From the NCBI GenBank assembly GCA_018894105.1, contig CM032128.1, forward strand, positions 29,969,299 to 30,033,298: a DNA stretch of 64,000 bases, in the 5' to 3' direction. A model generated the notes under the pieces. That model searched no databases, had not been told where the DNA came from, and saw nothing but the letters and a program-made list of their open reading frames with translations. The position numbers and the translations under genes are program-made. Shown here one piece after another: positions 1 to 12,084 of this stretch (position 1 is its first letter; every line of letters starts with the position of its first letter). Origin of the DNA: Jacaranda mimosifolia (Eukaryota > Streptophyta > Magnoliopsida > Lamiales > Bignoniaceae).

Positions 1-1135
1 TGTACACAGTCCCATAACTAGTCTTCTCCATAACTTGCCCTGTGGCATTCAACACATCCTCCAAAGTTAGATGCTCGCCGCCTTGAAACAATACTAATTT
101 TCCATCACCACCGCCGCCGCCACCAGTTTCCTCATCCTCTCCTTCCTCAAGTTCCTCCTCTTCTTCATCAAGATTCTTTTTTCTCTTCCCTTGGAAGTAA
201 CCAATCAATAATGAGACCAGCACCACAGCTCCAGTCATCAAACCAATAACAAGGCCAGCTATTGCACCAGCACTCAATCTAGAGCCTCCACCACAAGCCT
301 TCAAAGGTGGTCCACAAAGACCAGGACTATTTCCCTCAAAAACCTCCACACCAAACTTTGATTCCCCAAAATTGGGCAAAACCCCAGTAAAGTTGTTATG
401 AGAAAGATTCAACTTTTCCAGCTTCAGAGATGCTATACTCTGAGGTATTTGTCCAGAAAGCATATTATTCCCAAGATCAAGCTCTTTAAGCCCACCAAAC
501 CCAACTGTGAACTCTGGAAAATTCCCAGTAAATGTATTTTCTCCCAAATCAAGAAACTGCAAATTCTTGCAAGTGGCACCTGGCAATGCAGGCTCAGGCA
601 GAGAACCAGAAAGAGAGTTACCATGAAGCCTGAGGGAAATCAGGCGATCACAAAGGTTCCAAATGGAAGTTGGCAGAGACCCTTTAAGCAAATTGTGGCT
701 CAAATCAATGTCTGATAGAGAAGTAGTGTATCCAATCTCCAAAGGAATTGCCGCAGATAATGAATTCACACTAAGATAAAGACTTTGAAGATTTGTGAGC
801 TGTCCAATCTCTCTTGGAAGAGTTCCAGAGAGATTAGCTGAGGGGAGCTGAAGTGAAATGAGGTGCAAAAAAGGGTCTTTGTGTAAAGAAAGGCTGGTCC
901 ATTGTGGTGAAGAAAGGTCAGTACAAAGCAAAGAAGAGCCATTGCTGAAAGCCCATTTTAGGCCTCTCCACTGGCAGAGTGGCACCGAAGTATTCCATGA
1001 TAACAACAGTAAATTCTCTGCAGTTCCCTGCAGTGAAGGCTTAATCTTTTGCAAGAGCAACTCAACATCTGAAGTAGAGTGAGTGAGAGCAAGCAGAAGG
1101 GAAACGCAGAGAGAGAAAAAAGTCACAGCCGCCAT
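1..1135 (-). CDS. TMKL1: TMKL1-like LRR receptor pseudokinase, 5' part (runs off the left edge)
   Basis: Reading leftward from the ATG at 1135, one uninterrupted frame of 378 codons (plus one base) runs to the window edge. It starts MAAVTFFSLCVSLLLA, a signal peptide. An N-terminal LRR cap follows (SSWN-type motif, CQWRGLKW), then about five LRRs (for example LSGTLPREIGQLTNLQSL), a short Cys-flanked spacer (GLCGPPLKAC) and a transmembrane segment around residues 290-312 (AGLVIGLMTGAVVLVSLLIG). An acidic juxtamembrane region comes next, then the start of the kinase-like domain (LTLEDVLNATGQVMEKTSYGTVY). From memory of the family, the order and wording match Arabidopsis TMKL1 closely, an LRR-III membrane protein whose kinase domain is thought to be catalytically inactive. 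The diagnostic kinase residues lie outside the window, so inactivity is inferred from the family. The start is chosen because it is the first ATG in frame with the signal peptide. No intron is needed in this portion. Confidence 0.93.
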   Translation of the reverse strand, partial: MAAVTFFSLCVSLLLALTHSTSDVELLLQKIKPSLQGTAENLLLLSWNTSVPLCQWRGLKWAFSNGSSLLCTDLSSPQWTSLSLHKDPFLHLISLQLPSANLSGTLPREIGQLTNLQSLYLSVNSLSAAIPLEIGYTTSLSDIDLSHNLLKGSLPTSIWNLCDRLISLRLHGNSLSGSLPEPALPGATCKNLQFLDLGENTFTGNFPEFTVGFGGLKELDLGNNMLSGQIPQSIASLKLEKLNLSHNNFTGVLPNFGESKFGVEVFEGNSPGLCGPPLKACGGGSRLSAGAIAGLVIGLMTGAVVLVSLLIGYFQGKRKKNLDEEEEELEEGEDEETGGGGGGDGKLVLFQGGEHLTLEDVLNATGQVMEKTSYGTVY

Positions 1136-2230
1136 GAATGGAGAAAAGAAAAAGAAACAAACTGGAGAAGAAGAAGATGAAAATTTTACAAAAGTGAAAT
1201 GGGTAGAGAGGGTTCTCACTTTCTTTGATGTTCTCTTTTTCTTTTTGGGGAAGCTGAAAGTGTTGACTGTGAGCAAACATTTAGTCGAAACTGAATAATA
1301 TGAATTTGATTTCTTCTATAAATTTAATTTTGAAAAAGTAGATTGATATTCATTATTCATACACAATAAAGGAGCCAATGTTTCATCTTTAATGATCCCC
1401 TTACTGATGATGTTTGTAAACCAAAGGGTGGCTTTATTTCCACTTCAAACATATTGCAAGAATCACTTTTTTGAATTTTGAAATGCAAGTTTGCAAAATA
1501 TTATGTGAAACAAAAATTACCAGTTCAACTGACGTATAAAAGAAGACTTCTCAAAGACTACATCATTTCTTGAAAGAAAATTTTGTTTCTCTTACATCCC
1601 ATCAACCAAGCACCTGAAAAAGGAGAGCAAACTGAGATTTGACTCAAGATGATTTCCAAGAAATAGTTTTCCAGTCATGAATTCATGTTTTCTTTCCTGT
1701 CTAGAAGACTAGACCAACGGTTACAAAACTTGAAGGAAAAGGGAGACAAAGACAGAGGTGGTCATGTCAGTATATGTGTGACTTATACATTTGTTGTGTG
1801 CACGCTTACCTTCGGAAATCGCACGAAAGAAATTTATCAATTCCCAGGCATTGCTTTGCTTTCTTTAAGAAAGGTGAACTTATGGAGGTCGACATCCCAT
1901 GATTTGCTTCCACTTATTGTATGGGCCCTATGCTTTCCTTGTCGTATTGTTTCTCTCTTATATCAATGGTCAAGGAGGTGGATTTATTGCTTTGCTCGGT
2001 GTTCGGCGATACATGGGATTATATATATGGGCCCTGTTTGCTTGCAAAATCACAGCGGGAAAGCTGCGTCTGCCCGGTTTCATGATTTTGATCTTTAGAC
2101 GTGAAGGTGGGGCAGCGAATAAAAGTACAACTTTCTTCTTCAGCTTTTTATTTCTTTTTCGAAGTGGGCTCGCAATTCGCATTTGGACTGCTGCTGTAGC
2201 CCAAAAAAATAGCCCATTTGTTTAGAATTT
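1136..2230. other. 5' flank of TMKL1; no recognised gene
   Basis: This is the upstream region of the minus-strand TMKL1 gene. A purine-rich stretch (plus strand AGAAGAAGAAGATG, about 1166-1180) lies just upstream of its ATG and would be CT-rich leader in the transcript. The open frames between 1685 and 2225 (up to 137 codons) resemble nothing I know, overlap each other and have no domain-like composition. I do not call them genes. Confidence 0.5.
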
Positions 2231-4798
2231 TTTTTTAATTTTTTTTATTTATCTATACTATTAATAAAGTACAAATCCTTTTTTTATATATTTTTATATG
2301 ATGTATCTAAAATTCCCTTACATCTTATCTTTAATTCCGTGCAACTACAACTTATGTAGTAACTATCATTTACAATCGACATATTTTATAGTCATAATTA
2401 TCATCTTATCACAATCTTGTGTCATTGTACTAAAAAAACTAAATAAATATTAAATGTTATTTAAAAACTAATACTATACTAAAAATAAATATTAATTTTA
2501 TTTACTATATGCTGTAAAAATTTTAAATACACATTTAGTATGTCAAAATTATTAATTTAGTATAATACTTTTGGATATTGCATTCTCGAATTTTGTATTT
2601 TGACTTAAGTTCGATAAATTGATAATTTATTTTAAAAATGCACCTCGAATCATGAAAAAGAAAAAAAAAAATTATAAAGTATTTCAAATTTTAGGTCCTT
2701 CGCTGAGCAACAACGAAAACTATTTAGAGTTGCGCATTGCAAAGATTTTTTTTCTTTTATTAATGTGAAATGACCTTTTTGACCCTGATTCACAAAACAT
2801 ACTTCTGCCCAATTTTAGTATGACGCTCTTTTCCAAATTCCAACTGCATAGCAAACATATTCACAGGTCAACCGCAACAACAAAGCATGGGAGAAGTTTT
2901 GTCATTAATGAAGAGCGTGTTGGATTAGAATTTGAGATAAAAGTTGAGATATGTTGAGGTATAACCCATAAAGAAAGAAGAAATTATAATGATATTACTC
3001 GACTTTGGGTACCACCATTAAGGTGCATGCCATGCGTATCAAGAAAGATTATTTATTAATCACGGCTTTCTTTAATTTTGTATGACCATACATTAATGAT
3101 AACGATTATGAAAGCTAAAGTTGTACCATCTATGCCATGGTAGGTGATATACAATGATTTGAAATGGTACCCCGACTTTGATGAAAAGTATTTAAAAAAG
3201 AAAAAGAAAAAGGTATATTACAGTAAAATTGTGGTATCTGATTCGGGTTTAAATTGATTATTCGTTAAGATTGTCAGATCTTGTTTATATGTTCGAATCA
3301 AGAAGTATGTTGTGTCATGAAATCACTAAAAAATTGTTAGGATTGTTGGGTGAGCTCTAGCGAAAACCTCTAACGCTCAAATCAGATCGTGAAGTCGAGA
3401 ATAAATAGTGAAGCTGAGTATTTAAATGACCATACATGCTAATTGTGGAATAAAGTACTATTTATAAAAATACACGAGTACTAGCTGACAGACTAGATGA
3501 TAACATCCTAGCCGTTCATATGAAAACGATATGACAATTGTGACGTTTTTTAGTTGAATTATGATATTTAGATCGAATTTGATCAGGATCAAGCAGATAT
3601 GGATCCTCCTGGTGGGCCTGTCTTACTAATGCTAGGCCTTCAAGCTCCAGCTTCCAAGCCGGGCTTCCCAATCATGCCTATCTATGCTATATTAACTTAG
3701 AGAAATGCCGTGTTATAGTTAATGGTAACTTCTACAGTTTCCTATCATTCACTCTTCAAGAATCATATTTCTATTTCGAATATGTCCGCTGATATGGATT
3801 TGTGGTCTAAATGACCCCTTTGCCCTCAAAAAACCAAATAATGTCAAATATGTCCAAAGACTCACGTGTTTCTTAACCTATTGATCCGAGCCATCCTTCA
3901 ACTTAAATTGCGATCCAATCTCTTTGATTGTTGATGTATTACTTAATATAGAGGAGTGCGCATCTTTATGTTACATATATATATATATATATGTGTGTAT
4001 ATAATATTATGTGACTTTTTGTTAGATTACATGCAATTTATGGCGCACATCTCCTATATTTAGGATGAGCATTTTAATTCTAATTTATTTCACCGTTAAA
4101 TATTTAGTTGACTGCATATAAATTAATCAATAAATGAACCATCTATCTATGATATAATAATCTACATTAAAGGTTTACCAAGAAAAGATTTTCACAATTA
4201 TTTTATTTGACCGTGATGATTATTAGTTTGAAGATGAATAAAATTTATTGAATTCTTATATACATTTGGTTTACATTAGCTAGCTAATGTGAGTCATGCA
4301 ACGTTACTATAATGTAGGTATTATTAATGATATGACTTCATCTATGTTAAACAATAATTTTTACGCCCAATACGTATAAGATTTTTAATTACCATTCTAT
4401 ATATGAAATGACCAATTCTTTTCTTATCATATTTAGAACTCAGACATTTTGATAATGAAGTGGCATAAAATAAATTTCTTGTTGAATAGTGAAATCAATA
4501 ATATGCAATATTGTAGCTACTATGTATCTATTGCCACTAAGCTACTGATGCTATTAAGTATCTCGAGCATAGTAGTGAGGAACTACCGCTTTCTCTATTG
4601 TACTCTAATAGTTATTGGATTGATGAGTTATGAATTGATAATACTCTGCGTTCACATACATATATCGAGACAATACTATTATGCTAGTATTAAACATAGT
4701 AACATTCTAAAATACATTGAAATCATTAACAAATTTGATCACTTAACATATTCATTTCATTCAGCTCTGTCCAAATTCAATTTTTCTTTAATCAGATC
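2231..4798. other. AT-rich intergenic DNA with transposon debris
   Basis: No gene is recognised. At about 3344-3700 a less AT-rich stretch (GGTGAGCTCTAGCGAAAACC, then AATCAGATCGTGAAGTCGAG) resembles wording often seen in plant gypsy LTRs, so it may be a decayed LTR piece. This rests on memory only. A TA microsatellite lies near 3977-3992. Confidence 0.4.
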
Positions 4799-4807
4799 AT
4801 ATTTGTT

Positions 4808-5404
4808 TAGGGATGACAATACATTGGGATAAAACTCAGACTCACCCTACTTGGGACAAGTTTTAAAAGTATAGAAGGGTTTGAAACGGGTCTCGAGTTT
4901 TAATTTTTAAATCCAAATCCACCTTAAACCCGCCCCGTTAGAATATTACATATACTAATTTTATTTATTATGAGTTTATTTATATGAAATGTATTCATAT
5001 ATATTTAAGAAATGTGCATATTATATATATTTTATATAAAAGTAATAATATTGTCACCACAAATAGTTTATGCATCGAATATGCATATCTAAGTAGTAAT
5101 AGTTTTGAAATTTATAATTTTTCAAGAACAAAAACATGCATATTATAAAAATTTAAATAATAATATTATTTTTCTTATTTAAAAATCTATGATAATATTA
5201 TTTTTTTAAAATACTTTTTAATTCTTTGAAACATACAAAACAGATTTAATGGGTTCATGAGTCTAATGGGACAAGCACATTAAGCTTCGGATTTCAGGCG
5301 GGGCAACCCCTGGGTTAAAATTGCTCTTGAGTCCTTAAAAATTTTAATAGGATGAGTTTTGGATTTTGGCAAACCCGTTCCAAACTCGCCCCGTTGCTAT
5401 CGGT
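4808..5404. mobile_element. Mutator-like MITE with a 9-bp target duplication
   Basis: A 597-bp AT-rich segment is flanked by the perfect 9-bp direct repeat ATATTTGTT (4799-4807 and 5405-5413), the TSD length typical of Mutator-like elements. The ends form an imperfect inverted repeat: TAGGGATGACAATACATTGG on the left against ACCGATAGCAACGGGGCGAG read inward from the right. The GC-richer ends with an AT-rich core are typical of this MITE type. It has no coding capacity. Confidence 0.75.
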
Positions 5405-5686
5405 ATATTTGTTGAATCTTTTAATCTTTTATTTTTTTTAACAAATCAATAGTTGATTTTGATTGGGCTTACAAGAGGTCCTTTTTTAGTTTCACCCAAT
5501 AAGTAGGCTTTCGTTCTCAACAAAAAATTTCTACAGGAGGCCCAATACGCGCAAGTGATATGCAATGTTGATATTTGACCTTATTTGCGTTATTTGATGT
5601 GACCATAAGATAATTACTCCATTCAAATAAATAGTTATGGGAGCAATTATTTTGGGCCTATCCTGGTAGCATCTTATTTTTCTCTT

Positions 5687-5990
5687 CACCACTAGGCGTC
5701 ATGGTCAGGTGGTTCAAGCTTATTCTCAAGTGATTTGGTAAGTTCATGTCCTGGGTTCGAATCCCCTTTATGCATTTGTCACAATATTTTCTAGTTGTGT
5801 ACTCTATGGCCTGGGTGTAAATCAATACCGATTTCTGTGGATTTACTCGACCCTTGGTGGTGCTATGCTGATGGGACCCAGGTGTCTGATATGTTTGTGG
5901 CTGAACACGAAAGCTCTAACATGATGTAGCGGAATGAGGCAAAGTCGTCACTACTGCTTCCTTCCTTTTAAATTATCAAAAAAAAAAAAA
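5687..5990 (+). mobile_element. tRNA-derived SINE with poly(A) tail
   Basis: This is a 304-bp element. Near the 5' end is an RNA polymerase III box A-like sequence (TGGTCAGGTGG). About 40 bp on is a near-perfect box B (GGTTCGAATCC). It ends in a run of about 13 A (5978-5990). The flanks carry a 14-bp direct repeat with one mismatch, CTTATTTTTCTCTT (5673-5686) and CTTCTTTTTCTCTT (5991-6004), as expected of target-primed insertion. It is not a functional tRNA gene because the cloverleaf is not intact. Confidence 0.85.
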
Positions 5991-6896
5991 CTTCTTTTTC
6001 TCTTTGGAAATTAAAAAGAAAGATCGGACAAAATTAAAATTGTTGGTCACCTCTGTGGGCCACTACTTGCGGATATAAGGGCATTATGGAGCCCAAATGT
6101 CCCATTGTGATTTACGTGCAGCAAAAAAATGACCCCAAAAGGTGCCTCAAGTTGCATGGCCGAAAGGTCCAAAATGATATGACTAATTTGTTAGCAATGT
6201 GATAATTGAGGGGCAGACAGAAAATTTGGTAGGATACATATCTATGATTATTTATTAATAATCTTGACATTGTGACATGATTTATGGTCCTTTTTTTTGG
6301 TTTTTTTTATTTATTTATTGAAATCTCTAAACACTATGTAATTCGTATCTTCTTTATCTAAGTCCATTTAAATCAATCTAAATCGACTCTACCTAGCAAT
6401 ATGGAATCATGGCCTTTGAATTAAGGTGAACTGCATTCCCTAAATTGACACAACAATGATATATCAATCACTATGTGACATTCTCCGATAAATACTACGT
6501 TCACAAAATTCTAAGTATAATTTTATTTAAAGTAATTTATTTATTTATCAATTCTCTTCTTTTGATCATTTTATTGATTTGAGTATTGGAGGATTTTCAT
6601 TGAAATTAATATCAATTATTCAAACCATGTTTTTGTACTTCTAATTAATCAGCTTTTGTTTAAATCAAATCAATGTAACGAATATTATTTGGACTCTCGA
6701 ATCACTAATTCAAATTTAATGTTCTGATAAAAATATTTCTGACTCAAATAAAATCTATGGATGATATCCTAAGAGAATCATATTTCAAGAACAAAATAAA
6801 TATTTGAAGTATATAGTATAACAGTAAAGGGATAGAGGTGGTAAAATACTCATCCAGTGTGCTGCCACATTTTGTTACAAACAAGACTATAGAGAA

Positions 6897-6942
6897 ACAA
6901 CAACAACAACAACAACAACAACAATAATAATAATAATAATAA
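6897..6942. repeat. (CAA)n-(TAA)n compound microsatellite
   Basis: About nine CAA units pass directly into about six TAA units. Read on the minus strand it gives a poly-leucine open frame (around 6850-7038), which I treat as an artefact of the repeat. Confidence 0.9.
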
Positions 6943-8499
6943 AGCTTTTGAATGCATGGTCAATACAGTAATTTCCAACACAAAGAAAATGCCGAGTGTT
7001 CTACAGCGTCTATTAGAGACTCTGTGGAAAGAGAACAAAAGTAAAGAGCATAGCTGAGAAAATGTTTGTGTAATCTATTCCCATTTTGACTTCTTTTTCT
7101 TCAGCTATATATTCTAATTAGGCCATACAAGTTATGGCCTCCTTCAATTCATGGAGTAAATTAAAGGTAGTTCACGCGGCCCTAAGTGTTGGGATTTTCC
7201 CTTTTCTTCTTTAGGTTTCGTGGGGTTTGGGGGAGGATGGAGGGGTTGCAAACCATAACGTGGTTAGATACCAATAGTGGAATTGTTCCCAATGTCACAT
7301 CTTAGAACTATATCCTTAGTAGTAAACTTAATTTGTTGGATCTTAAAATTCCATGTTTGAAAAGAAATCATAATCATTTACACGTGAGAGCTATGCTAGG
7401 CACATTTGACATTAACAATAAATAATTGTAATTTAAAATATTTATAATTTGATAATTTTAATCAAAGACTTTTTATAATACCAAATCTTATTTCAATTGG
7501 AGAAGCTGATTGTTTTAAATCAAATTATAAGTTACTTCCCTACTCTCATCTTTTGAGGTAGAGCTTAATTCTATATTTATCCACAAATTCGATCATCATT
7601 ATTGACGTCATTTGTGGGAATAGTAGTTGTTTATTTTTCTTCAAATCCCTCAACTGAGAGATTTATGATGCATTGAAGTCGAGAATTTTTAAATCAATTT
7701 ACAAATTTCTCTTCATATCTCAATCATTCAGACTTTTTTAAAATTAAAACTCCCTCATCAATATATACTGTATTAATATAATAGTTGAAATATATTCTAT
7801 TAATATTGTAAAAGCAATAATTTTAAGATCTTTTACAAATAATTTCCTTGGGGGGTGGGGGGCAGCTATGTTTAGTGCTAGTGCATATTTTTTTCCATTT
7901 CATTAATAGCTTTGTTTTGGGGGGGGGTTCTAGTCAAGGTCATTGTTTTTACAAATTGATATGGAATTTTTCGTACCATTAGGCCTCTTAAACAAATCAA
8001 TAAAATAAAGCCTAGGATAAGAGTAATGGTCTCTCCTTTGTTAAAGTGGTGTTTGGTGGAGTGGAAATGGAATTTAGCCATTCCCACGTGGTTCCGCCTC
8101 AAAATCTGGGAAATGTTGAGCTGCGCTAGTTTAACTTTTTTCTTTTTTACAAAAAAAAATAAAAATAAAAATAAAAATACGCCGGTGCATATTTATTAGT
8201 AACAATCTCAGAGGTCACAAGTGAGACAAAATAATTATTAAACTAGAAAAAAAAAAAAGGAAAAGTAATGCCAACCAATCTCTAAACTCTTTCACAATTT
8301 GCATTCATAAAATCATGCCATGCGACTCATTCAGCTTCACTCTGGTCATTATTGGATTTATGCTTCAAAAACGAAACTTATATTGATAATATATAAATTT
8401 TATCTAACATAGAAATTGAAAATTTTGAGATAATTTATAAATTACATTTATTTCATCACATGATGACAAGGCTCCTTTTATTAGGAATAAACTATTAAT

Positions 8500-8875
8500 T
8501 CCACCAACGAGATAATACTTTTTGAAGTTAGGATATCTAACAAACATTTTATAAGATGTTTTTTGTACTTATAAGATATTAGATCTTATTTTAAAAGTAA
8601 ATTATTGAAGTGTTGGGATCTTTGGCCTTATAAGGTATTAGTAATGATAATTTTGTAATTAAAGTGTTTAAAATTAAAAGAAATTATTAATATCTTGAAA
8701 ATAAGTTAGAATCTTCTTATTTTTTTAAAAGTCTTTAGAGCATCCTAATATTTTATTTTAGGATTTTATAAGCTCCTTTATAAAAAAATTACAAAATATT
8801 TTCTGACGTCTTATAAGCTCTTAAACATTTTTTAAAATATTTTGAAGAGCTCATAGCTCACCTAAACACGCTCTA
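8500..8875. mobile_element. Probable MITE of the TTATAAG family, old copy
   Basis: It contains repeated TTATAAG/CTTATAAG blocks in both orientations and ends in GCTCACCTAAACACGCTCT. This parallels the end of the better-defined element at 53128-53512. The left boundary is uncertain and I could not find a TSD. Confidence 0.45.
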
Positions 8876-10152
8876 AATCTTGTGTGGATATGAAGACAAT
8901 TTATGAGTTGCGTTCATTCTTTTATCAATATAAAAAGACGTATAAAACCCTTCGTCAGGAGTGCTAGAACTTGCGTAATACCATGCCTCATGGAGTTCCA
9001 ATTTCAATGTCAAAGGACGGACTTGGTATTGTGTAGATATATATAAATAATTTAGGATTGATTAAAGAGTCATTTTTTAATCAATTAAAGGAGATTTACA
9101 CGCTTATATAGAATGATAATTGGAATGCAATATGAAACTTGAAAAGATAGTTAAACTTGCTATATGCTTCAATAAAAAAGAATAAAGTTTGGATCCTCTA
9201 TTTCATTCTATTTTTTATTTTCTATTTTATTTTATGGATATATGTTAAGTGTATCAAATTAAATATTTTCTTATAAAATTGATTTGAAATTAGATACACT
9301 TAATATGTATTGAATAAATTGGAATAAGAGGTAAAACATAAAATAAAATAAAAGATTTAAAATGAAAAAAATAAATCCGGCGCTCAAATTAGTATATATC
9401 TAGACATGGAAGATGAGGTTTATTCTCACATAAAAATGGGGACAATAAAAATGGACAATTATATTACCAACCATAGTTGAGGGTTATAGTTATAGCACAG
9501 CCCACTTTTAATAGAGCAAATTAGAGCAAACTTTTGCTATGATTTTCACCTTTGAAATTCTATATATGGATTGCATTGGACGAATTCTTTGATCCATTTG
9601 AATTGAGAGTTCTCATGTCTCTCTTTTATTAATAACTTTACAATATTATGGTTTAAACTTTTAGGCTTGACTGGGTAATTTTAACTATATTTTAATAATA
9701 CTATTTTAGCAACATTATTAAGTTTCTTGTTTTGGGATTACATTGACCCAATTAGACCACACATCACCTGACAAATCACACCCCTTTAATTTTATTTTGG
9801 ATCGTGCTTTTTATTTATTTATTTTTGATATTATTTTGACAATTTATCATCGTTGAGTGAATTAGACAACCTCAACTATGGGCCTATGACTAGCACTACA
9901 TAAATACACCATATTATCCATATTGATATTTACAAATATACAATTGTAAATACCTCTAAAAAAGTGTTCTTTGTATTTTTACTTTTTGCATTGATTTTCG
10001 TTTGGCAAACTCAGCTATCTTAGTTCTTTTTGTTACTTCAAAATACATATTCGATTTGATCTGACCTAAATCTCATATTTTCGTGATCCTTAATTGGAAG
10101 AATACCTTTTGAATTCATGTACTGCTTTGCCCAAATGCTTCTCAAAATTATA

Positions 10153-10588
10153 GGGCTTGTTTGTTACAAATTCTGAATATATTTTCTTACTCCCAAAATT
10201 TAAACAAATAAATAATATACATTCATAAACTCTACTCTCAAAACACAAAATTCATTCCCTAAATCACAATACATTCTCCAATGCTATGCTGCTTGACATT
10301 GATTGTCCCCTTCACATTATAAATATATGCACATACTATCAATCATTCAATCTATATGTACACATATATAAATAATTTTAAAATATTCATTTCACTCTAC
10401 AAATTTAGTAAAAAAGTTATTGATGTGATATTTTGTTTCCTCCCAAAATATAACAAAACAAACAAATTTCTCCCAAAACATTATCCACCTACTATTCAAA
10501 ATACAAACAAACAACCATTACATTCTCCAACCTACTTTCCAAAAACTATTTTTCCAAAATATGCTCCAATTTGCAACTAAACAAGCCC
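10153..10588. mobile_element. Harbinger/Tourist-like MITE
   Basis: A 436-bp element with inverted ends: GGGCTTGTTTGTTACAAATT on the left and GGGCTTGTTTAGTTGCAAAT read inward from the right. The 3-bp direct repeat ATA flanks both sides (10150-10152 and 10589-10591). A diverged relative with the same internal wording is at 37010-37444. The small open frames at 10356-10826 are by-products of this AC-rich DNA. Confidence 0.75.
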
Positions 10589-10601
10589 ATAAAACTCCAA
10601 A

Positions 10602-12084
10602 GGCTTGGTCTCCTACGTTTTGGGGAAATTTTTTCCAACCTCCCCAAAAAATTCGAAAATGCATATACATTCTCCAATCTTTCTTCCAAAAAACTATAAT
10701 TTTTTACCTAAAAAATCCCTCACAATTCATTCAAAAAAACTCTACACCCTAAAAAGCACACATATCCCCTCATTTTCTCACTCCATCTTTCACATCACTC
10801 ATTCATTTATCACTCTCTTACTTTAGTCACACACACACACATTTATATATATATATATATATGAAAATATTAAAATTTTATTACTTAAAAAATTCTAAAA
10901 CTTAATCATCAAGAAAATTAATTAAATTTAATAAATAATTTATCTACTAAATAATGTATTAATTAAAAATTACATTTATTCATTTAATAAATAATTTAAG
11001 ATGTTTTAATTTGATATAATAAATCAATTAATCTCCTCCAAAAAAAAAAATAATATTCATTAAATATTAATATAATAATATTCATATTTATTTAAAATTA
11101 TTATAAAAATTAATTATAGTGTGATATTTATTTAATAATATATTAAGTTTAATAAATTAATATTAATACACTTAAAATAATTATTGAGAAAGTTAATTAA
11201 AATTAAGTAAAATTTTTTATTGTTACTAAGTAATTTATTTATTAAATAATGTATGAATTAAATAATGAGTTAAAGTAAATGAATAATTTATTAAATTAAT
11301 TAAATTAATTTATTTAATTATTTAAATAACTTGTTATGTATATATTAATTATGTTTCATATTTCACATATAATAAGTATTATGCTTATTTGTTTAATAAA
11401 TAACTTAAGATGATTTAGTTTCATATAATATCAAATTATTTTTTTTAACTTGATGAATCATTATTAAGTCTTTATATATATATATATATATTAATTATTT
11501 TATTTAAATAAATAACTAATTTTTATTTATACATAAATTGTAAGTAGTAAATAGTTAAATAATTATATTTTAAGAATAAACAATAATTAGTTTATAATTA
11601 ATGTATAATAATTAATTTTTTTTATATAAGTCGATATCAACAATTATGATATTAGCCAATTTATCATAATTAAGATATAATTTTAATTTAATATTTAGTA
11701 ATAAATTCATAAAAATATAAATTTTATAATAAAGCACAAATTGAATTAATACACATCACTTTATTACAACAATATATCTATTATTATTACATATATATAC
11801 ATACATCATCCAACTATAAATATACATACATATATAATATATTACATAAAAAATCACTTTTACCCTACAAACTCAATAAAAAAACAACCGATTTGACATC
11901 AATAGTAAAATTTGTCTTCTCCAAAAATAAAAAGAAACAAACAACTTATTTTCAAATTATTTTTCATATTTTCCACAAAAAAAAAAAAAAAAAACACTTA
12001 GCACATTCTCTAAATTTTCTTCCAAAAATTCATTCCCCCAAAATTTTTTCTAGAAAATGGCCAAAATATAAGAGAATAAGGCCC
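10602..12084. mobile_element. 1.5-kb AT-rich TIR element (copy 1 of 2)
   Basis: This segment is homologous over nearly its full length to 46711-48267; for example, both share TATGAAAATATTAAAATTTT and CTCTAAATTTTCTTCC/TCCC. The ends are inverted: GGCTTGGTCTCCTACG on the left and GGCCTTATTCTCTTAT read inward from the right. It has no coding capacity. It lies directly beside the MITE at 10153-10588. For this copy I see no firm target duplication. Confidence 0.65.

Larger units (their letters stand above)
6005..10149. other. Long AT-rich intergenic region without a recognised gene
   Basis: No credible coding sequence is seen on either strand. The region holds G runs (GGGG-rich near 7852-7862, eight or more G near 7920-7927), homopolymer and dinucleotide tracts, a CAA/TAA microsatellite and a probable old MITE at about 8500-8875. 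Short open frames here translate from simple repeats or AT-rich sequence. Confidence 0.5.

Noticed and set aside
1685..2225. Overlapping 137- and 108-codon frames upstream of TMKL1
   Set aside because: No family resemblance, mutually overlapping, in AT-rich flank; kept as unannotated DNA.
5750..5775. tRNA gene suggested by GGTTCGAATCC
   Set aside because: It is the box B of a SINE with poly(A) tail and target duplication; no cloverleaf.
6850..7038. Poly-leucine membrane-like peptide
   Set aside because: Product of the CAA/TAA microsatellite on the minus strand.
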